9,321 nucleotides of DNA from Cyanobium sp. (GCA_014191535.1 BJHC01000036.1:1-9321), one strand, 5' to 3'. Positions 1 through 6,145 are shown, numbered from the stretch's first letter. The notes: generated from the sequence alone by a model not told the origin. Translations and numbers: made by a program.

Positions 1-1
1 A

Positions 2-373
2 CTGATGCAGGTGAGCCCGGACGGCACCGTGCCGCCGCATCTGATGGATCGACTGCGGCAGGCGGAGGCCGATGCGGCGGCGGCGCAGCGGCGGCAGAGC
101 CGCGAGACCCCGCCTGCCCAAAACCGCTCACCCCAGCCAGGCCCCCGATCCGGCGGTGGCGGCCGCACCACACCGCGGGGCAATGGCCAGCGCCGGGCGC
201 CGGCCAGCAGCGAGGAGCTGGAGCTCTACAGCGCCTTCCAGGATCTGCTGCACCTGGAAAGCGATGCGCTGGCGGACGGAGAGACCGCATCACCGACGGC
301 ACAGCCCCCCCGCCGGGCGGACGATCGGCTGCGGACGCGACCGGCGGAGCGCCCCCGCCGTGGCGCGGACTGA
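2..373 (+). CDS. Hypothetical Arg/Pro/Gly-rich protein, probably C-terminal part
   Basis: I do not recognise this protein. The reading frame is open to the left edge. The first ATG is at position 5, but it may be internal, so the gene is probably cut by the window. Reading from that ATG gives 122 residues. The first 30 or so are Ala/Gln/Glu-rich and probably helical (DRLRQAEADAAAAQRRQ). Next comes a Pro/Gly/Arg-rich, probably disordered stretch (about residues 35-65), then a short ordered-looking acidic segment (SSEELELYSAFQDLLHLESD, about 68-87), and a basic Arg/Pro-rich tail. Codons end almost always in G or C, like the well-identified genes here, which supports real coding. It ends at TGA 371-373 and converges on the small minus-strand gene that ends at 541. 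The short ordered segment between basic low-complexity flanks could be a docking or nucleic-acid-binding tail, but that is speculation. Confidence 0.55.
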   Translation: MMQVSPDGTVPPHLMDRLRQAEADAAAAQRRQSRETPPAQNRSPQPGPRSGGGGRTTPRGNGQRRAPASSEELELYSAFQDLLHLESDALADGETASPTAQPPRRADDRLRTRPAERPRRGAD

Positions 374-540
374 ACGACACGCGGGCGGCGCCGCCAGGGC
401 ACGGCCGAGCACAACGGAACCCCTGGGGGTGCAACCCACCAGAGGCCGTTGCGGAGGCGCCGCGTTGTCGTCCTTGCCGCGTCTCCGTCTTTGGTCTGGC
501 ACTGGTGCCGCGCGCCGTGCCATAACCCGGCGCTAACGCA
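374..540. other. Convergent intergenic region with possible hairpins
   Basis: This spacer lies between two tail-to-tail genes. I see several self-complementary segments. CAACGG (412-417) pairs with CCGTTG (446-451). Inside that, ACCCC (419-423) can face GGGGT (426-430), or GGGT (427-430) can face ACCC (433-436). ACAACG (411-416) can alternatively pair with CGTTGT (463-468). GGCA (498-501) and TGCC (506-509) form a further short stem. No run of T follows any of them, so none is a textbook intrinsic terminator. The position would suit bidirectional termination of the two converging genes. Short stems are common by chance in DNA this GC-rich. I see no tRNA or known small RNA here. Confidence 0.3.
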
Positions 541-807
541 TCAGGCCACGGCCACGGCCGCGGTGGCGCGGCGGCGCCGGCCCAGGGGCTCGATCCAGTC
601 GACCAGCACCTGACGGTGCTGCATCACCCGAGTGGGGATGCGGCAGCCCAGGTTGATCTGGCCCTCGTCCACCAGGCGCCCCAGTCGGATGGCCAGGGCC
701 TCCTCATGGCGGGCAAACGCCCCCTGCTGGGCGGCGACCCAGGCCATCTCCCGCTCCGTGATCACTCCGCTGGTGAGCGACTCCAGAAAGACCTCTCCGA
801 GGGTCAT
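541..807 (-). CDS. Small conserved-looking hypothetical protein, 88 aa
   Basis: This is a short soluble protein of unknown function with no signal peptide or membrane segment. The first 70 residues look like a compact helical domain: MTLGEVFLESLTSGVITERE, then a helix with HEEALAIRLGRLVDEG, then INLGCRIP and a segment VMQHRQVLVDWIEPLG. It ends in a basic and then Ala/Val-rich tail (RRRRATAAVAVA). The pattern 'LGRLVDEGQINLGCR' feels familiar from picocyanobacterial hypothetical proteins of similar length, but I cannot name a family. The ATG at 805-807 is the first clear start, and codon use matches its neighbours. I see no good Shine-Dalgarno sequence. Eight bases upstream of the start sits a perfect inverted repeat (816-833), which suggests direct transcriptional control. 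The gene is divergent from umuDC with 158 bases between the start codons, so the two units share one regulatory region. Confidence 0.75.
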   Translation of the reverse strand: MTLGEVFLESLTSGVITEREMAWVAAQQGAFARHEEALAIRLGRLVDEGQINLGCRIPTRVMQHRQVLVDWIEPLGRRRRATAAVAVA

Positions 808-815
808 GAGAAACG

Positions 816-833
816 TGTAACAAAGTCGTTACA
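816..833. promoter_or_regulatory. Perfect inverted repeat TGTAAC-N6-GTTACA, candidate operator
   Basis: The sequence TGTAACAAAGTCGTTACA has 6-base arms that are exact reverse complements around a 6-base spacer, in one of the few AT-richer spots of the window. It lies 8 bases upstream of the ATG of the small minus-strand gene (805-807) and 132 bases upstream of the umuD start. The form suggests a dimeric repressor or activator site. It does not fit NtcA, because GTA and TAC are 10 rather than 8 bases apart, nor the canonical CRP spacing. Each arm contains GTTACA, the core of the RpaB HLR1 half-site, but HLR1 is a direct repeat and this is inverted. No T-run follows, so a terminator is unlikely. 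The regulator is unknown. Confidence 0.45.
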
Positions 834-923
834 TGATGCCGCAGCTCCTTGCGGACCGCGGCGCTCCAACCCGAACCCAGCCAAACCCGACCCGCCGGGG
901 GCAACCGGCCGACTCGCCACGGC

Positions 924-937
924 AGTACACCTGAACT
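924..937 (+). promoter_or_regulatory. Putative LexA box upstream of umuDC
   Basis: AGTACACCTGAACT matches the cyanobacterial LexA consensus as I recall it (RGTACNNNDGTWCB) at every defined position but one: GAAC instead of GTWC in the second half. It is an imperfect palindrome, AGT-A-CA-CC-TG-A-ACT, symmetric except at two pairs. It lies 28 bases ahead of the GTG taken as the umuD start. umuDC is a classic LexA target, so position and target agree. LexA itself is not encoded in the window. Confidence 0.6.
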
Positions 938-942
938 AGCCT
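937..942 (+). promoter_or_regulatory. Possible umuD -10 element (TAGCCT)
   Basis: TAGCCT fits the relaxed TANNNT -10 pattern and touches the last base of the LexA-like box. LexA bound there would block polymerase. The implied transcript start near 949-950 would leave a leader of about 16 bases before the GTG at 966. No convincing -35 is visible, so this is a weak call resting mainly on its position. Confidence 0.3.
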
Positions 943-965
943 GCGGTCGTTCCAGGTGCGCCGCC

Positions 966-1463
966 GTGGCTTCGCGTGTTCCCCGCTCCACCCCAGCCAG
1001 CACGCGCGAGCCCGCCAACACCGGCGACCACCAGCTGATCGGCGGCCTGCGCCCCGAGCGCCAGCCCCTGCGGCTGCCCCTGGCGGGGGCGAGTGTGGCG
1101 GCCGGGTTCCCCAGCCCCGCCGACGACTACATCGAGGTGGGGCTCGACCTGAACGAGCTGCTGATCCGCCACCCCAGCAGCACCTTCTTTCTGCGGGTGA
1201 GCGGCGATTCGATGCTGGATGCCGGCATCCAGCACGGTGATCTGCTGGTGGTGGACCGCAGCCTGGAGGCCCGGCCGGGGCTGATCGTGGTGGCGGTGCT
1301 GGATGGGGCCTTCACCCTCAAACGGCTGGCGCGGCACCGCGGCCGGCTGCGGCTGGAGGCGGCCAACAGCGCCTATCCGCCCCTGGAGCTGCACCAGTGC
1401 GGCGACGTGCAGATCTGGGGGGTGGCCATCCACGTGATTCACCCGCTGGGGCGCCATGGCTGA
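966..1463 (+). CDS. umuD: UmuD, self-cleaving subunit of DNA polymerase V
   Basis: This is the SOS protein that RecA filaments induce to cleave itself. The product UmuD' joins UmuC to form translesion DNA polymerase V. With the GTG at 966-968 it has 165 residues. The body aligns along its length with E. coli UmuD. The cleavage site is Ala46-Gly47 within AGFPSPADDYIE, the nucleophile is Ser82 in SGDSM, and the general base is Lys119 in FTLKRL. Spacings of 36 and 37 residues are identical to C24/S60/K97 of E. coli, so the peptidase should be active. The N-terminal arm before the cleavage site is 46 residues rather than 24 and is Pro/Arg-rich. I chose GTG 966 because an AGG lies about 9 bases upstream and the LexA-like box and -10 precede it. 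The open frame extends back to 849, which would place the operator inside the gene. The stop overlaps the umuC start by 8 bases. Confidence 0.95.
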   Translation: MASRVPRSTPASTREPANTGDHQLIGGLRPERQPLRLPLAGASVAAGFPSPADDYIEVGLDLNELLIRHPSSTFFLRVSGDSMLDAGIQHGDLLVVDRSLEARPGLIVVAVLDGAFTLKRLARHRGRLRLEAANSAYPPLELHQCGDVQIWGVAIHVIHPLGRHG

Positions 1464-2733
1464 CGCCATCGCCCTGATCGATGCCAACAACTTCTATGCC
1501 AGCTGCGAGCAGGCCCTCGACCCGGCGCTGCTGGGGCGGCCCGTGGTGGTGCTCTCCAACAACGACGGCTGCGTGGTGTCCCGCAGCAGCGAAGCCCGTC
1601 AACTGGGGATCGCCATGGGCAGGCCCTACTTCCAGATCGCCGCCCAACTGGCGCGCCACGGCGTGGTGGTGCGCAGCTCCAACTACGCCCTCTACGGCGA
1701 CATGAGCCAACGGCTGATGAGCAGCCTGGAGCCCTACGTGACGGAGCTGGAGGTGTATTCCATCGATGAAGCCTTCGCCCGGCTGCCCCGCCCCCGCCAC
1801 AGCGATCTGAACCGCTGGGCCAGCGCCCTGCGCAGCCGCGTGCGCCACAACCTCGGCCTGCCGATCGCCATCGGCCTGGCCCCCAGCAAGGTGCTGGCCA
1901 AACTGGCCAACCATGTGGCCAAGGCCGACAGCCACCACGCGGGGGTGTTCGACCTGGGGGCCACGGCCGACCCCACCCCCTGGCTGGAGCAGACCCCCGT
2001 GGAGGAGGTGTGGGGGGTGGGGCGGCAGCTGAGCCGCTGGTGCCGGCTGCGGGGCATCGCCAACGCCCGCCAACTGCGGGACATGCCCAGCGGCGAGCTG
2101 CGGGCCAAGGCGGGGGTGGTGGGGGTGCGGCTGCAGCTGGAACTGCAGGGTCTGAGCTGCCTCCCCCTGGAGGAGGCCCCCGCGGCCAAGCGGGAAACCT
2201 GCGTCAGCCGCAGCTTCAGCCAACCGATCAGCACCGAAACGGAGCTGCGGCAGGCGGTGGCCAGCTATGTGGTGCGGGCGGCGGAAAAGCTGCGCCGCCA
2301 GGGCCAGCGGGCCGGGCGGATCACGGTGTTCGCCCGCACCAGCCCCTTCGCCCCCGGCTTCTACAGCCAGGCCGCCAGCACGGTGCTGCCCCTGGCCAGC
2401 AACGACACCGCCGTGCTGCTGCAGGCCGCCCTGCGGCTCGTGCCCGGCCTGTTCCGCCCCCACAAGCGTTTCGCCAAGGCGGGGGTGCTGCTGCAGGAGC
2501 TGCAACCGGAACAGCAGCTGCAGCATCACCTGCTGGCACCGCTGACGCCGGAGCACCAGGCCCGGCGGGAGGCGCTGATGCAGCGCATCGATGGCCTCAA
2601 CCGCCGCTACGGCCGGGGCTGCGTGCAATGGGGGGCCTGTGGCCTAGACCCCGCCTGGGCGATGCGGCGCGAACGGCTCTCCCGGGCGGCCACCACCCGC
2701 TTCAGCGATCTCCCCACCGCCTGGGCGCGGTGA
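1456..2733 (+). CDS. umuC: UmuC, catalytic Y-family subunit of DNA polymerase V
   Basis: This is an error-prone translesion polymerase that copies past damaged bases with UmuD'2 and RecA. It has 425 residues against 422 in E. coli and matches end to end. The palm begins with ALIDANNFYASCE, including metal ligand Asp9. SNNDGCVVSRSSEAR follows in the fingers. The catalytic pair is Asp104-Glu105 in YSIDEAF. Next come the palm helix around residues 137-153 (IGLAPSKVLAKLANH), the thumb helix-hairpin-helix (VWGVGR, 185-190), the little finger (about 235-345) and a UmuC-type C-terminal domain ending in a SDLPTAWAR tail. E. coli UmuC carries the sliding-clamp motif QLNLF near residue 357. The equivalent region here reads EQQLQHHLLAPL (352-363), without the terminal Leu-Phe, so clamp binding by this motif may be weak. 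The ATG at 1456 lies inside the end of umuD, so translation is probably coupled. The gene converges on the small exported protein with 13 bases between stop codons. Confidence 0.97.
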   Translation: MADAIALIDANNFYASCEQALDPALLGRPVVVLSNNDGCVVSRSSEARQLGIAMGRPYFQIAAQLARHGVVVRSSNYALYGDMSQRLMSSLEPYVTELEVYSIDEAFARLPRPRHSDLNRWASALRSRVRHNLGLPIAIGLAPSKVLAKLANHVAKADSHHAGVFDLGATADPTPWLEQTPVEEVWGVGRQLSRWCRLRGIANARQLRDMPSGELRAKAGVVGVRLQLELQGLSCLPLEEAPAAKRETCVSRSFSQPISTETELRQAVASYVVRAAEKLRRQGQRAGRITVFARTSPFAPGFYSQAASTVLPLASNDTAVLLQAALRLVPGLFRPHKRFAKAGVLLQELQPEQQLQHHLLAPLTPEHQARREALMQRIDGLNRRYGRGCVQWGACGLDPAWAMRRERLSRAATTRFSDLPTAWAR

Positions 2734-2753
2734 GCCGCAGGCCCGCTCAGGGC
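2727..2753. terminator. Possible shared terminator between umuC and the exported-protein gene
   Basis: The tail-to-tail junction holds two adjacent short hairpins, GCGG-TGAG-CCGC (2727-2738) and GCCC-GCTCA-GGGC (2741-2753). Alternatively TGAGC (2731-2735) pairs with GCTCA (2745-2749), and these segments contain the two opposing stop codons. There is no T-tract, and the stems are short enough to occur by chance in GC-rich DNA. Confidence 0.3.
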
Positions 2754-3064
2754 TGGCCGTATTTCTGCAGCGCCAGCTTGGTGCAGCTGTTCTTGGCCTG
2801 GGTGATGCTCTGCTGGCTGAAGATCTTCTGCACCACGCAGGTGCAGGTGAAGTCGACCATGCCCTCCGGCGGCACCTTGCCGGCCTTCTCGAAATCGGCC
2901 TGCATGGCGGCGGAGCACTTGTTGTAGATCAGCTGCTCGATCATCCCGGCCCGGACCAGGGGGGGCTGACCGAGGGCTGCACAGCCCACGACGGCGAAAG
3001 CAGCGGTAGCGGTCCAGGACCGGAGGGGCGACCGCGAGGGCAAGAACAACGACAGGGAAGGCAT
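2747..3064 (-). CDS. Small exported Cys-rich protein of unknown function
   Basis: This 105-residue protein is not assigned to a family. The N-terminus is an export signal: Arg11 and Arg15, then a hydrophobic core (TATAAFAVVGCAALG, about 18-32), and a plausible signal peptidase I site after VRA39. A second reading is a lipoprotein, since VVGC (25-28) fits a loose lipobox. The mature part keeps four cysteines, C50, C74, C76 and C94, in a C-x23-CxC-x17-C pattern, and could form two disulphides outside the cytoplasm. Between them is MVDFTCTCVVQKIFSQQSITQAKNSC. The CxC followed by a Lys-containing helix recalls a group of small cyanobacterial secreted proteins, but I cannot name it. The ATG at 3062-3064 starts 44 bases after the dnaG stop on the same strand, so the gene may be read through from dnaG. 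A promoter of its own inside dnaG is also possible. Its codon use matches its neighbours. Confidence 0.8.
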   Translation of the reverse strand: MPSLSLFLPSRSPLRSWTATAAFAVVGCAALGQPPLVRAGMIEQLIYNKCSAAMQADFEKAGKVPPEGMVDFTCTCVVQKIFSQQSITQAKNSCTKLALQKYGQP

Positions 3065-3108
3065 GCAGGCCGATTCTGACCTCAGCGGGCCGGTTTGGAG
3101 CGCTGCAC

Positions 3109-5217
3109 TCAGGCCGGCAGGGAATCCAGGGGGGCGGAATCGCCGACGTCCTCGCGCTGGCGCAGCACATCCTCATAGCCGGCGCGGCGCTGGTCGTCGA
3201 GGTGGCTGATGTGCTGGCGCTCGTTGTAATAGAGCTCCTGGAAGCGCAGGGCATCGCTGTTCAGCTCGGCGAACATGGCGTCGATGCGGGTCTCCATGTC
3301 GAGGCCGGCGGGTGCGGTGGCGCTGTCCTCCTCCAGCAGCCGGGCGATGCAGCGCTCCAGGGTTTCCAGCCGCTGGGTACCCCAGGCGTTGAGCAGATGG
3401 CGACAGCGCTTGAGGCTGCGCTGGCGCTCCAAGGCCGCCGTGGCACCGCGCAACTGCAGCTGGGGATTGGCCAGGGAGAGCCGTTGCACATCGGAGGGCT
3501 CCAGCAGGGGGGTGAGACGCCCCAGCAGGTCGGGCTGGGCCATCAACAGCTGATCGGAGAGCAGCCGCGGCAGGTCGAGATCCGCCAGGTCGCTGCCGGT
3601 GTCGACGCCGCGGTTCACCGCCTCCAGGCGCCCCGCCCCCAGGTTGTCCTCCTCGAGGGCACTGATGGAGGCCCAGAGCTGGCGATGGTGCGCAATGGCG
3701 AAGTCATCAAGCTCGCGGCGGCGCAGCTCGGCCCGGATGGCGCCGCGGTGGAGGGGGCAGTGCAGGTAGAGCCGCAGCAGCTCCGCCTCCGCACGCTCCC
3801 GCAGGCCCGCCTCGCCGGGCTGCTCCCAGCGCTGGGAGCGGCCATGCCAGCGCTGGCCCTTCACCTGCTGGCGCAGGTCGTCCTCCAGCTGCAGGGCCAG
3901 CCGCGCCTGGCCGCCGCTGAGGCGCTCGGCCACCTGTTGCAGATAGCGGGAGCGCACGGCGCTGGCGGGCAGCTTGCCCAGCAGCACCACCAGATCGCTC
4001 ACCGCCTGCTGGAACTGGTCGGAGCGGGCCAGATCGCGGCCCTCGAGCACCTGATCGATCTGCCAGTCGAGCCACACCGGGGCCTGATCCAGCAGGGAGC
4101 GGTAATCGCCGGCGCCGTGCTCCTTGAGGAACTCGTCAGGGTCCTTGCCGGCGGGGAGCTGCAGCACCCGCAGCTCCAGCTGGCCCTGCAGGGCGAGCTG
4201 CTCCACCTCACCGATGGCCCGCTGGGCGGCGCGCACGCCGGCGCGGTCGGTGTCGAAGTTGAGGATCAGCCGTTTGCTGTCGCAGCAGCGGCAGAGCTGG
4301 GTGATCTGCTGGCTGCTCAGGGCGGTGCCCAGGGCCGCCACGGCGTTGGTGATGCCGGCGGCATGCAGGGCGATCACATCGAAATAGCCCTCCACCACCA
4401 CGGCGCGGTCGTCCTTGCGGATGGCGTTCACGGCCTTGTCCAGACCGAACAGGTGCTTGCCCTTCTCGAACACCTCCGTTTCCGGGGAGTTGAGGTATTT
4501 GGGCTCGGCCCCATCGAGGCTGCGGCCACCGAAACCGATGATCCGCCCCTGGCGATCACAGATGGGCACCATCACGCGATGGCGGAAGCGGTCGTAGTAA
4601 CCGCGGCTGTCGGTGGCGCTGCTGCCCTTACGGGGCACCACCAGGCCGGCGGCCTCCAGCAACTCCGGGGCCAGGCCCTCCACCTGGTGCAGGTGGTTGA
4701 ACAGGCCATCCCAGCGCTCGGGGGCGTAGCCGAGCCCGAAGCTCTCCAGGGTGGTTTCACTGAGGCCGCGCTGCTCCCGCAGGTAGGCCAGGGCGGAGGC
4801 CCCCTCGGGGCTGCGCAACTGGGAGCGGAACCAGCCCGCCGCCAGGGCCAGGGCCTTGTGCAGCTGATCACGGCGGGAGAGCTGCTGGCGCAGGCGCTCC
4901 TGCTGGGGACCCTCCAGGGTCTCCACCGGCAGCTGGTATTTGCGCGCCAGCTCCAGCACCACATCGCTGAAGCTCTGGCGCTGCAGCTCCATCAGGAACT
5001 TGATGGAATTGCCGCCGGCCCCGCAGGAGAAGCAGTAGTAGAACTGCTTGGCCGGTGACACCGTCATCGACGGCGATTTGTCGTCGTGGAAGGGACAGAT
5101 CCCGACGAATTCCCGCCCCTTCTTCTTGAGCACCACGTGCTCACCCACCACGTCGACGATGTCAGCGCGTTCCTTGACGGCCTCGATCGTGCGGGGGTGG
5201 AGGCGGGGAGCTGACAC
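3109..5217 (-). CDS. dnaG: DNA primase DnaG
   Basis: This is the RNA-primer polymerase of the replication fork, working with the DnaB helicase. It has 702 residues, longer than the 581 of E. coli, as cyanobacterial primases tend to be. The N-terminal CHC2 zinc finger uses C41, H44, C62 and C65 (CPFHDDKSPS and YYCFSCGAGGN). The catalytic TOPRIM core carries E276 in VVEGYFD (276-280) and the acidic pair D322/D324 in FDTDRAG (321-327), followed by KDPDEFLKEHG. The C-terminal third (about 450-702) is helical and should contain the DnaB-binding region. It ends in a long charged helix rich in Gln, Arg and Glu. The start is a GTG at 5215-5217, immediately before the conserved PRLHPRTIEAVKERADIVDVV. 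I see no clear Shine-Dalgarno sequence. The start lies 13 bases from the GTG of the divergent transporter, so the dnaG promoter must lie inside that gene. Confidence 0.98.
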   Translation of the reverse strand: MSAPRLHPRTIEAVKERADIVDVVGEHVVLKKKGREFVGICPFHDDKSPSMTVSPAKQFYYCFSCGAGGNSIKFLMELQRQSFSDVVLELARKYQLPVETLEGPQQERLRQQLSRRDQLHKALALAAGWFRSQLRSPEGASALAYLREQRGLSETTLESFGLGYAPERWDGLFNHLHQVEGLAPELLEAAGLVVPRKGSSATDSRGYYDRFRHRVMVPICDRQGRIIGFGGRSLDGAEPKYLNSPETEVFEKGKHLFGLDKAVNAIRKDDRAVVVEGYFDVIALHAAGITNAVAALGTALSSQQITQLCRCCDSKRLILNFDTDRAGVRAAQRAIGEVEQLALQGQLELRVLQLPAGKDPDEFLKEHGAGDYRSLLDQAPVWLDWQIDQVLEGRDLARSDQFQQAVSDLVVLLGKLPASAVRSRYLQQVAERLSGGQARLALQLEDDLRQQVKGQRWHGRSQRWEQPGEAGLRERAEAELLRLYLHCPLHRGAIRAELRRRELDDFAIAHHRQLWASISALEEDNLGAGRLEAVNRGVDTGSDLADLDLPRLLSDQLLMAQPDLLGRLTPLLEPSDVQRLSLANPQLQLRGATAALERQRSLKRCRHLLNAWGTQRLETLERCIARLLEEDSATAPAGLDMETRIDAMFAELNSDALRFQELYYNERQHISHLDDQRRAGYEDVLRQREDVGDSAPLDSLPA

Positions 5218-5230
5218 GCTGCGCGCTCGG

Positions 5231-6145
5231 GTGCGGCTTCAGGATGGCAGGGCTGCCCTGTGGATGCTGTCCAGCGCGCTGAGTTTCAGCCTGATGGGGG
5301 TGTGCGTGAAGGCGCTGGGGGGGCGGATCCCCGTGGGGGAGGTGGTGCTGGCCCGCTCCGCCGTGAGCCTGGTGCTGAGCGTGGCGATGCTGCGGCAGGC
5401 GGGGCTGAACCCCTGGGGGGAACGGCGGGGACTGCTGGTGCTGCGGGGGGTGATCGGCACCGGCGCCCTGCTGTGCGTGTTCGCAGCCCTGGCCCAGCTG
5501 CCCCTGGCGCCGGCCACGGTGCTGCAGTACCTGCAGCCCACCTTCACCGCCGTGCTGGCCTGGCTGGTGCTGCGGGAGCGGATTGGGCTGCGCATGCTGC
5601 TGGCGGCGCTGCTGGGCTGGCTGGCGGTGCTGGCGCTGAGCAACCCCAACGAGCTGATGGCGCTGCTGGGGCCCCTGGGCCGCTGGCTGGGGCAGCGGCA
5701 GCAACCGCTGCCCTGGGAGGGGGTGCTGCTGGCCATCGCCGGAGCCCTGCTGTCGGCCTGTGCCTACGTGAGCGTGCGGGCCCTGGGCCGCACGGAGCAC
5801 CCACTGGTGATCGTGTTCTATTTCCCCCTGGTGGGCCTGGTGCTCACCCTGCCGCTGGTGGCCCTGCAGCCGGTGTGGCCCACCGCCTGGGAAGTGCTGG
5901 CCCTGGTGGGGGTGGGCCTGTTCACCCAGCTCGGGCAGATCGGGGTGACCAAGGGGCTGCTGGGGATGCCGGCGGGCCGGGCCACGGCGATGAGCTACGG
6001 CCAGGTGCCGCTGGCGGCGCTGTGGGGCTGGTGGTTCTTCCGCGAGCCACTGGATCCCGACACCGCCGTGGCGGCGGGGCTGGTGCTGGCGGCCACGCTG
6101 CTGAGCCTCAGGCGCTCTCCCCCTTCAGGGGCAGCGGATCGATGA
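5231..6145 (+). CDS. EamA/DMT-family membrane transporter
   Basis: This is a polytopic inner-membrane protein of the drug/metabolite transporter superfamily. The substrate cannot be told from sequence: relatives export amino acids, nucleosides or other metabolites. From the GTG at 5231 it has 304 residues and about ten hydrophobic segments in two EamA repeats. The first runs from ALWMLSSALSFSLMGVCVKALG (split here as residues 9-30) through the typical LPLAPATVLQYLQPTFTAVL (90-109) and a W-x-V-L-R-E-R segment. The second contains the matching MSYGQVPLAALWGWWFFREP. A longer polar linker (about 137-165) separates the halves. The frame is open further upstream into dnaG, but that part is antisense to conserved primase sequence and is not transporter-like. 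An ATG at 5264 would still keep the first helix and is the main alternative. The 3' end overlaps the lipoprotein gene by 38 bases. Confidence 0.9.
   Translation: MRLQDGRAALWMLSSALSFSLMGVCVKALGGRIPVGEVVLARSAVSLVLSVAMLRQAGLNPWGERRGLLVLRGVIGTGALLCVFAALAQLPLAPATVLQYLQPTFTAVLAWLVLRERIGLRMLLAALLGWLAVLALSNPNELMALLGPLGRWLGQRQQPLPWEGVLLAIAGALLSACAYVSVRALGRTEHPLVIVFYFPLVGLVLTLPLVALQPVWPTAWEVLALVGVGLFTQLGQIGVTKGLLGMPAGRATAMSYGQVPLAALWGWWFFREPLDPDTAVAAGLVLAATLLSLRRSPPSGAADR

Noticed and set aside
374..540. tRNA or known small RNA in the left spacer
   Set aside because: No cloverleaf with matching acceptor, anticodon and T arms, and no known cyanobacterial small-RNA motif was seen.
816..833. NtcA, CRP or RpaB HLR1 site
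   Set aside because: GTA and TAC are 10 rather than 8 bases apart; the arms are spaced unlike TGTGA-N6-TCACA; HLR1 needs direct, not inverted, repeats. Kept only as an unassigned operator candidate.
849..965. Extension of umuD to an upstream start
   Set aside because: It would add 39 residues without family resemblance and place the LexA-like box and possible -10 inside the gene.
1997..2140. G-runs in umuC (for example near 2011-2026 and 2110-2128) as G-quadruplexes
   Set aside because: Similar G-runs occur throughout the coding strands of this GC-rich window as a result of codon use; nothing sets these apart.
1318..2628. Long open frame on the minus strand opposite umuD/umuC (436 codons)
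   Set aside because: Low-complexity His/Gln/Gly/Ala-rich translation typical of the antisense of GC-rich genes; umuC on the other strand matches its family end to end.
3202..5058. Long open frame on the plus strand opposite dnaG (618 codons)
   Set aside because: Antisense of a fully conserved primase; its translation is Ala/Gln/Leu/Gly/His-rich without domain features.
5048..5230. N-terminal extension of the transporter
   Set aside because: It lies over the most conserved part of dnaG (the zinc finger), and the added residues are polar and not transporter-like.
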